NCBI GenBank assembly: GCA_913056495.1
Contig: CAJXMO010000003.1
Coordinates: 223,200-287,199 of the forward strand
DNA: 64,000 nucleotides
Direction: 5' to 3'
Origin: an uncultured Alteromonadaceae bacterium
Lineage (GTDB): Bacteria; Pseudomonadota; Gammaproteobacteria; Enterobacterales; Alteromonadaceae
Below the pieces are notes generated by a model. It worked only from the letters and a program-made list of their open reading frames with translations. It ran no database searches and was not told the origin of the DNA. Within the stretch, counting starts at the first letter, position 1, and each line of letters opens with the position of its first letter. Below, piece by piece: positions 58,726 to 64,000 of the stretch. A program made the translations under genes and the position numbers.

Positions 58726-60405
58726 ATGCAGCAAATCAATGAATTTTTGCTTTGGCTAGATGGCTATTTAGGCGGGGCCGCTTATTTTCCATTTTTATTA
58801 TTATCTGTTGGTTTGTTTTTTACCCTCTATCTTGGGTTTCCGCAAATTCGCTTTTTTCGTCAGGGTTGGACAATCCTGTTTAGTAAAGAAAAGATCAGCG
58901 AGCACCATCCGGGCGAAACATCACATTTTCAGGCTTTATCGACAGCACTATCCGGTACAGTCGGCACGGGTAATATTGGCGGTGTCGGGCTAGCTATCTA
59001 TTTAGGCGGGCCTGCTGCTTTATTTTGGATGTGGATGACTGCATTTTTAGGGATGACGACTAAATATGTTGAGGTCACTTTATCTCACAAATACAGGGTA
59101 GAAACTCAGGATGGCAGCATGGCCGGTGGTCCTATGTATTTTATGGATCGCAAACTCAACGCAAAATGGTTGGCGATTATCTTTGCTATCGCGACTGTAT
59201 GCAGTTCGTTTGGCACGGGCTCAATGCCGCAAATTAATAATATTGCAATGGCGATGGAAACCAGCTTTTCGATAGAGCCAATCGTAACCGGCGGGGTGTT
59301 GAGTTGTTTACTGGCCTTTATTGTGATTGGCGGGATTAAGCGAATAGCCAAACTCACCTCAAAAATTGTCCCTTTTATGGCGGTTGTTTATTTTGTCGGT
59401 GGCATAGCGGTGATCAGTTACAACTATCAAAATCTGTTACCCTCGTTTTTTGCCGTTTTTCAGGATGCGTTTACCGGTAGTGCTGCTGCCGGTGGTTTCT
59501 TAGGTGCAAGTTTTGCTTATGCCTTTAACCGGGGCGTAAACCGTGGCTTGTTTTCAAACGAAGCCGGATCCGGTTCAGCGCCTATTGCCCATGCCAGTGC
59601 ACGTACTGATGAACCCGTTAAAGAAGGCATTGTCGCCATTTTAGAGCCATTTATTGATACGATTTTATTATGTACGCTAACAGGTCTGGTTATTTTGTCT
59701 TCTGGTGTCTGGCAACAAAAACACTTAAATGAATTTGATCGTTCCGATATGCATATTTTGCAAGGGCATTATTCTCAGCAGTCAATTGAAGATAAAACCG
59801 CGCTGGGACAATGGCTTAATCATCAAAACGGGCATCAGGTAGACTTGTATTCGGGTGAGCTTCTCATTAAACAAGGCGTGTTAGAAACTGCTGATGTGAC
59901 AGTGATTAATGCTCGCTCTATTGCTGAAGACGTTCATTTTGAGTATCTTGGCGGTCACCTGTACAATGGTAAACTAAGCGTAAATCAAGGCAAGTTGGTT
60001 GATGATAATGTTGTGGTGAAAGGGCACTCATTATTGCATTCGACAGCCTTGACTGCTAAGGCTTTTAGTCAGAGTTGGTTCGGTCGTTATGGTGAATATG
60101 TGGTGACATTCAGTATTTTGTTATTCGCATTTTCAACTGCGATTTCATGGAGTTATTATGGCGACCGGGCAATGGTATATTTGTTTGGTAATCAGTCTGT
60201 GGTTTATTACCGTATTTTGTATGTCGGTGGTTTTTTTAGCGCGGCTATTATTGATACAACCATTATCTGGAATTTAGCAACTGTAGCCGTGGTACTAATG
60301 GCATTGCCAAATTTATTTGCGCTTGTATTATTGCGCAAGGATATAAAAGCGACACAAAAAAACTATTTGACTCAGGTGAGTCAAGCAACAAATCGAGAAT
60401 CTTAA
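58726..60405 (+). CDS. Alanine/glycine:cation symporter (AGCS) with large soluble insertion
   Basis: 559 residues versus about 450-500 in the family. The transport core is clear: [50 protein letters not shown] and [21 protein letters not shown]. Between the membrane segment ending LVILSSGVW (about residue 325) and [12 protein letters not shown] (about 441) sits a roughly 110-residue hydrophilic stretch ([19 protein letters not shown] onward) not present in typical members. AGCS proteins import alanine or glycine with Na+ or H+. Monocistronic. Confidence 0.88.
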   Translation: MQQINEFLLWLDGYLGGAAYFPFLLLSVGLFFTLYLGFPQIRFFRQGWTILFSKEKISEHHPGETSHFQALSTALSGTVGTGNIGGVGLAIYLGGPAALFWMWMTAFLGMTTKYVEVTLSHKYRVETQDGSMAGGPMYFMDRKLNAKWLAIIFAIATVCSSFGTGSMPQINNIAMAMETSFSIEPIVTGGVLSCLLAFIVIGGIKRIAKLTSKIVPFMAVVYFVGGIAVISYNYQNLLPSFFAVFQDAFTGSAAAGGFLGASFAYAFNRGVNRGLFSNEAGSGSAPIAHASARTDEPVKEGIVAILEPFIDTILLCTLTGLVILSSGVWQQKHLNEFDRSDMHILQGHYSQQSIEDKTALGQWLNHQNGHQVDLYSGELLIKQGVLETADVTVINARSIAEDVHFEYLGGHLYNGKLSVNQGKLVDDNVVVKGHSLLHSTALTAKAFSQSWFGRYGEYVVTFSILLFAFSTAISWSYYGDRAMVYLFGNQSVVYYRILYVGGFFSAAIIDTTIIWNLATVAVVLMALPNLFALVLLRKDIKATQKNYLTQVSQATNRES

Positions 60406-60409
60406 ATTT

Positions 60410-60736
60410 ATGGCGTTAGTACATTGTCCAAAATGCGACAAACGAATTTCAGACAAAGCAGAAGTTTGCCAATTTTGTAATCATGTCTTAGTGGCAGATC
60501 CTGAAAAGCTAGATAGTGAGCGGAGAATTAACCGAATTAAAAAAGCGTCAAATTTAATGACACAGTCTTTTGTCGCATTAATTTTGTTTATAGGAGGGTT
60601 AGCATACAGTGCCTGGTATTCTGATGATGGCACTTCTACCGATAAAATCGTCGCACAGGTGGTAACTGCCATATCTTTCGTATGGTACCTGATTACCCGT
60701 ATCAGAATTATGTTATTCAAACGGGATAAAAAATAA
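60410..60736 (+). CDS. Zinc-ribbon membrane protein
   Basis: 108 residues. An N-terminal zinc ribbon CPKCDKRISDKAEVCQFC (two CxxC pairs) is followed by a charged helix and two membrane helices (about 52-70 and 80-98). Similar small proteins are common and unassigned. It begins five bases after the AGCS stop and overlaps the YeaC gene by one base, so it may be read with either. Confidence 0.8.
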   Translation: MALVHCPKCDKRISDKAEVCQFCNHVLVADPEKLDSERRINRIKKASNLMTQSFVALILFIGGLAYSAWYSDDGTSTDKIVAQVVTAISFVWYLITRIRIMLFKRDKK

Positions 60737-61014
60737 TGGATTTTTTAAAGGCAATCGATACCATGCCAGAAGCCGTTTATTTAAAACTGAAACAGGCAGT
60801 TGAGATAGGTAAGTGGGAAAACGGTACAAAATTGACCGAGCAGCAAAAATCAACTTGTCTGCAAGCTGTTATGGCTTGGCAGGCAAAGCATTTGGATAAC
60901 CATGATCATATGACCATAGGTAACCAGGGCCAGATAATCGAACAAAGTAAAGCTCAGCTTAAAAAAGCCATGTCAGAGCAGCAAATAGTTAGGTTTAACC
61001 ACGATGATTTTTAA
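60736..61014 (+). CDS. yeaC: YeaC family (DUF1315) protein
   Basis: 92 residues. TMPEAVYLKLKQAVEIGKWENGTKLTEQQ and CLQAVMAWQAKH are diagnostic of YeaC. The function is not known. It overlaps the zinc-ribbon gene by one base and the DUF349 gene by 11 bp, so the three are translationally coupled. Confidence 0.92.
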   Translation: MDFLKAIDTMPEAVYLKLKQAVEIGKWENGTKLTEQQKSTCLQAVMAWQAKHLDNHDHMTIGNQGQIIEQSKAQLKKAMSEQQIVRFNHDDF

Positions 61015-63790
61015 AAATATTTTTAAACCAAAATGGCAACATAAAGATCCGGTTGTCAGAGCTCAGGCTTTACAACAGTTGAATGATACTAAAATTTTAA
61101 CTGAAATAGCACAGCGTGATGTTGAAGCTCATGTCCGCAGAAAAGCACTTGAAAAAATAGCCTCTTTTGCTGCTTGGGTAAATGCGATGGAAAAAGATTC
61201 GGACCAGCATTTACAAAAAGTTGCATTTGAGAAAGTAAAACAAGCCATACTGGAATCCGGATCAAATCAGTTAACGTGCAGCGAAGACGAAATTAATACC
61301 TTTTTAATGACAACCCGCCAGACAGGGTTAATTGAAGATGTGATTCGGCGCAGTAAAGATAATGTTCTTCGCTTAAAGCTATTAAAAAAGATTAATAAAG
61401 ACGCTTTATTAATCGATTTGTTGTATCGGGAGAAAGACAAAGAGATTGCCGAATTTTGTTACCGGAATGCCTTAAGCGAATTAACGGAATCTCCTAAGCT
61501 ATTGGAAAAAATTGCTAATAAAGCTGCGAATGAAGAAGTTAAGCAGTTAGCGCAAGAACAGGTTAAAGCTTTAAAGGATGCGTTAGAAAAACCGGTAGAA
61601 CTCAGAAAAGAACTTACTTTGCTATTAAGCAAATTATTGGCATTAAAAGATAAAAACGATTATTTACAAGTGCAGCAGTTAGGCGAAGTGCTAGTCGGAG
61701 AATGGCAAGCCAAACTACCTGATTTAGTTTGTTTACCCGAAGAAGAACAAACTGAATTCAAATACAAATATCAGTCAATTTGTGACCGCCTGGAATCTTC
61801 AACAGCTAAACTAAAAGAAGCTTATCTGATTGAAAAAGAAAAAGTTGAAGCGATCGAAAAGCGCAAGTTGTTGATAGAAAAAACTGAGCGGAATATAAAA
61901 GAACTGGATGCTAAGGTGTCTGAGGCTATCTCTCACAGTGGAGACAGTGAACAGTCTGAGTTATTAGCTCAAATAGAGTCTTGTAAATCTGATTTAGAGG
62001 CCAGTCATGAATCGGGCCGGGATATTGAGCGTTTGTTCAAGCAATTAAATCAATATGAGCGCAATGTTCAAAACTTAGATGAGTTTACTGAGCAAGTTGC
62101 TCAGGCGACGCGCAGTTTAACTCAGTTATCGAAAAAGGAGATCCCGTCAACAATTGAAGAATATGATCAGGTTCAGACATATTACAAAGATTGGATTTTC
62201 CAGTGGAATAAACTGAGTCGCATTTTATTATTTCCATTACCAGATTCTTTAGCAGAATCGGCTCAAAGCTTGATTTCTGATTGGAAACACGCAATCGCTG
62301 AGTTTGAAAATGAGCAAAATAAGAAAACAAAACGTTTATTTGCTAAATTAAGAGAACTTAAAAGTTTGATTCGCTCTGGTAAATACAATTCAGCTTTTGG
62401 TTTATACCGAAAAATCAGTGAATGGGTTGAAGAGCTCAGTGAAAGCAATCAGGCTAAACTGGAGCATGAATTAGCTCAGGTCAATGAGCAAATGGCAGAT
62501 TTGGAAGACTGGAAAGCTTACGTTGGTTTGCCTAGAAAACAGGAACTGGTAGAAGAGATCCGTGCTATTGTTGAACAACCAATGTCAGATTTACAGGCGC
62601 AAGCAAATAAAATTAAATTTGCTCGTAAAACCTGGCTGCTGTTAGGTAATGTTGAAAGTGAAGAAAATACTCGTTTAAACGAAACGTTTGATCAACTGAC
62701 AGAAGTTGCATTTGCGCCTTGTCGTGAATTTTATGCAGAGCTTGAACAGCAAAGAGCGCAAAATCTCATCGAAAAGCAGGCGTTGATTGAGATACTCTCA
62801 CAAATACAGCAACAGCCGGAAGAAACGCTTGATTTAAATGAATTAGGTAAACAACTTTTTCAGTATCAAAATCAATGGAATAAGATAGGACCGGTAGACA
62901 AAAAAATATATAAGGCAGTTAACCAGTCCTTTTATGATCTGATAGAACCGCTTAAAAATAGAGTCAGTCAGTATCATAAAGATAATGCTGCGGCTAAAAG
63001 CGATTTAATCAAGCAGGCTGAGTTTCAGGTTAAAAATACAGAAGATTTAAAGGCGTTAACAGAAACGCTTAAAGGTTTACAGCAAAAATGGAAGCAGGTA
63101 GGGTTTGCCGGTAAGCACAAAGAGCCCAAACTCTGGAACCAATTTCGTGCGATAAATGATGCTGTATTTAATCAAAAGCAGGCTCAATATCAGGCAGAAA
63201 AAGAAAAACGAAGCTTTGAATATGATAAACAAGCTAAGTTACTTACAGATATTGAACAGCGAATTTCAGTATCGGGTGTTGATCTGGAAAAAGTCCGTGA
63301 TGAATTAATCAATATTGAATTGACTGACCTGTCCAAAGGCCAGTTTGATAAGTTGAATAAATGGCAAAATAGACTCATCACTGAATTAGATAAATTAAAG
63401 CAAAGAGCGAGTGAGGATAAAAGGCTACAGTCCTATCAGCTATTATTTGATGCCTTAACTGATTCACTAAACTCTGAATCAGTTATTTTACCGCAAGATA
63501 AGCGTGTTCTAAGTATGTGGGGTAAATCAATTGAATTAGGTAGCCAATGCGATGCAATGGAGAATGAACAAGCTCAACGCGAACTGACCATCAAAATAGA
63601 AATCGCTCAAAATAAAGAAACACCGGCTATTGATAATGACACCCGCATGCAGTTACAGGTAAAAATGTTATCGGATAAAATGAATCAGGGAGAAGTAGTC
63701 TCTCCAGATCAATTGTTAGCACAATGGATAGAATGCGGTTTGATTAATTTACCTGAAAGTTTATTGAACCGGGTTAAAGCGTGTTTCTAA
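61004..63790 (+). CDS. Large DUF349 coiled-coil protein
   Basis: 928 residues, cytoplasmic. Its first 150 residues look like HEAT-type helical repeats (DPVVRAQALQQLNDTKILTEIAQRDVEAHVRRKALEKI). The rest is a long charged helical chain with DUF349 units, e.g. LAKQ/ELGKQLFQYQNQWNKIGPVDKKIY and LTETLKGLQQKWKQVGFAGKHKEPKLWNQFRAIND (W-K-x-x-G plus F pattern). The role of DUF349 proteins is not well established. A terminator follows at 63817. Confidence 0.88.
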   Translation: MIFKNIFKPKWQHKDPVVRAQALQQLNDTKILTEIAQRDVEAHVRRKALEKIASFAAWVNAMEKDSDQHLQKVAFEKVKQAILESGSNQLTCSEDEINTFLMTTRQTGLIEDVIRRSKDNVLRLKLLKKINKDALLIDLLYREKDKEIAEFCYRNALSELTESPKLLEKIANKAANEEVKQLAQEQVKALKDALEKPVELRKELTLLLSKLLALKDKNDYLQVQQLGEVLVGEWQAKLPDLVCLPEEEQTEFKYKYQSICDRLESSTAKLKEAYLIEKEKVEAIEKRKLLIEKTERNIKELDAKVSEAISHSGDSEQSELLAQIESCKSDLEASHESGRDIERLFKQLNQYERNVQNLDEFTEQVAQATRSLTQLSKKEIPSTIEEYDQVQTYYKDWIFQWNKLSRILLFPLPDSLAESAQSLISDWKHAIAEFENEQNKKTKRLFAKLRELKSLIRSGKYNSAFGLYRKISEWVEELSESNQAKLEHELAQVNEQMADLEDWKAYVGLPRKQELVEEIRAIVEQPMSDLQAQANKIKFARKTWLLLGNVESEENTRLNETFDQLTEVAFAPCREFYAELEQQRAQNLIEKQALIEILSQIQQQPEETLDLNELGKQLFQYQNQWNKIGPVDKKIYKAVNQSFYDLIEPLKNRVSQYHKDNAAAKSDLIKQAEFQVKNTEDLKALTETLKGLQQKWKQVGFAGKHKEPKLWNQFRAINDAVFNQKQAQYQAEKEKRSFEYDKQAKLLTDIEQRISVSGVDLEKVRDELINIELTDLSKGQFDKLNKWQNRLITELDKLKQRASEDKRLQSYQLLFDALTDSLNSESVILPQDKRVLSMWGKSIELGSQCDAMENEQAQRELTIKIEIAQNKETPAIDNDTRMQLQVKMLSDKMNQGEVVSPDQLLAQWIECGLINLPESLLNRVKACF

Positions 63791-63816
63791 TACAAAAGGG
63801 TATTTAAAATAGAACT

Positions 63817-63839
63817 AAAAAGCGGCTATGCTGCTTTTT
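63817..63839 (+). terminator. Intrinsic terminator after the DUF349 gene
   Basis: AAAAAGCGGC pairs with GCTGCTTTTT (one G-T wobble) around TAT, with a long T-run after it, 27 bp past the stop codon. Confidence 0.88.
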
Positions 63840-63943
63840 TTATTTTTGAGCGGCGATTTATTTACTTTTAAACTGAGAAAATGGCTTTTTTGACTATTAT
63901 TTAAGCAATCAAACAAAAAACTGAAATTAATTCAAAAAAAGCG

Positions 63944-63979
63944 TTGACGGGGGTTAATTAGTCCCTATAATGCGCCCCC
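63944..63979 (+). promoter_or_regulatory. Strong stable-RNA promoter at the right edge
   Basis: -35 TTGACG (63944-63949) and -10 TATAAT (63966-63971) are 16 bp apart, followed by a GC-rich discriminator GCGCCCCCA. An A-rich stretch (63911-63940) sits where an UP element would. This is the signature of rRNA or tRNA operon promoters under growth-rate control, so the next feature past the window should be a stable-RNA operon. Confidence 0.8.
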
Positions 63980-64000
63980 ACAACGCAGCAACACGCAGAC

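Overview
The window reads as chromosomal DNA of a marine-type gammaproteobacterium, most likely Alteromonadales (an Alteromonadaceae member near Catenovulum is my guess). The DNA is AT-rich. The gene set includes YeaC, YehS, VF530, DUF5062, DUF3014, ExeA/GspB, TolQRAB-Pal-CpoB and a single his operon ending in hisIE. Genus-level assignment is inference from gene content, not from a search.

Layout. 1-1.8 kb is a decayed accessory edge: the tail of an MNT-type nucleotidyltransferase gene, then a C-terminal scrap of a YhiN-like flavoprotein, then a frameshifted Fic pseudogene on the minus strand that the open reading frames hide, then an intact Fic gene behind three operator-like repeats spaced exactly 20 bp apart. 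1.8-6.5 kb holds small cell-envelope and regulatory genes: VF530, an RlpA-like lipoprotein, a Crp/Fnr regulator, and a nitroreductase/YdcZ/GNAT operon. 6.5-21 kb is a phosphate block: ppk-ppx, a GcvR-like ACT protein, a chemoreceptor, DUF47-PiT, and pstC-pstA-pstB-phoU. Pho-box-like 11-bp repeats lie before ppk, before the chemoreceptor and before pstC. There is no pstS or phoBR here.

21-33 kb is housekeeping: an RhlE-like helicase, aspS, yebC-ruvC-ruvA-ruvB, tolQ-tolR-tolA-tolB-pal-cpoB and tRNA-Lys(TTT). 33-42 kb carries argJ, an HDOD protein, a divergent MltA-like protein, mscS, yceH, a DUF5062 gene, yehS, a methyltransferase, a Lys/Glu-rich secreted protein and an outer-membrane barrel protein. 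42-50 kb is the his operon on the minus strand. It is preceded by an 18-residue leader peptide with five consecutive His codons and an attenuator. Its first structural gene is not an ordinary hisG but a 394-residue, strongly divergent HisG-like protein.

50-64 kb carries cca, gspA/gspB, a DUF3014 gene, two esterases, a response regulator/CheC/diguanylate cyclase operon, an AGCS symporter with a large soluble insertion, and a zinc-ribbon/YeaC/DUF349 cluster. The last 60 bases look like a strong stringent-type promoter, so an rRNA operon (or tRNA cluster) probably begins just past the right edge.

Best candidates for something new are the divergent HisG under classical His attenuation, the apparently Pho-controlled chemoreceptor, the divergent MltA homologue and the 20-bp-phased operator array of the Fic gene. 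I saw no CRISPR array, prophage, intact IS element or recognisable defence system.
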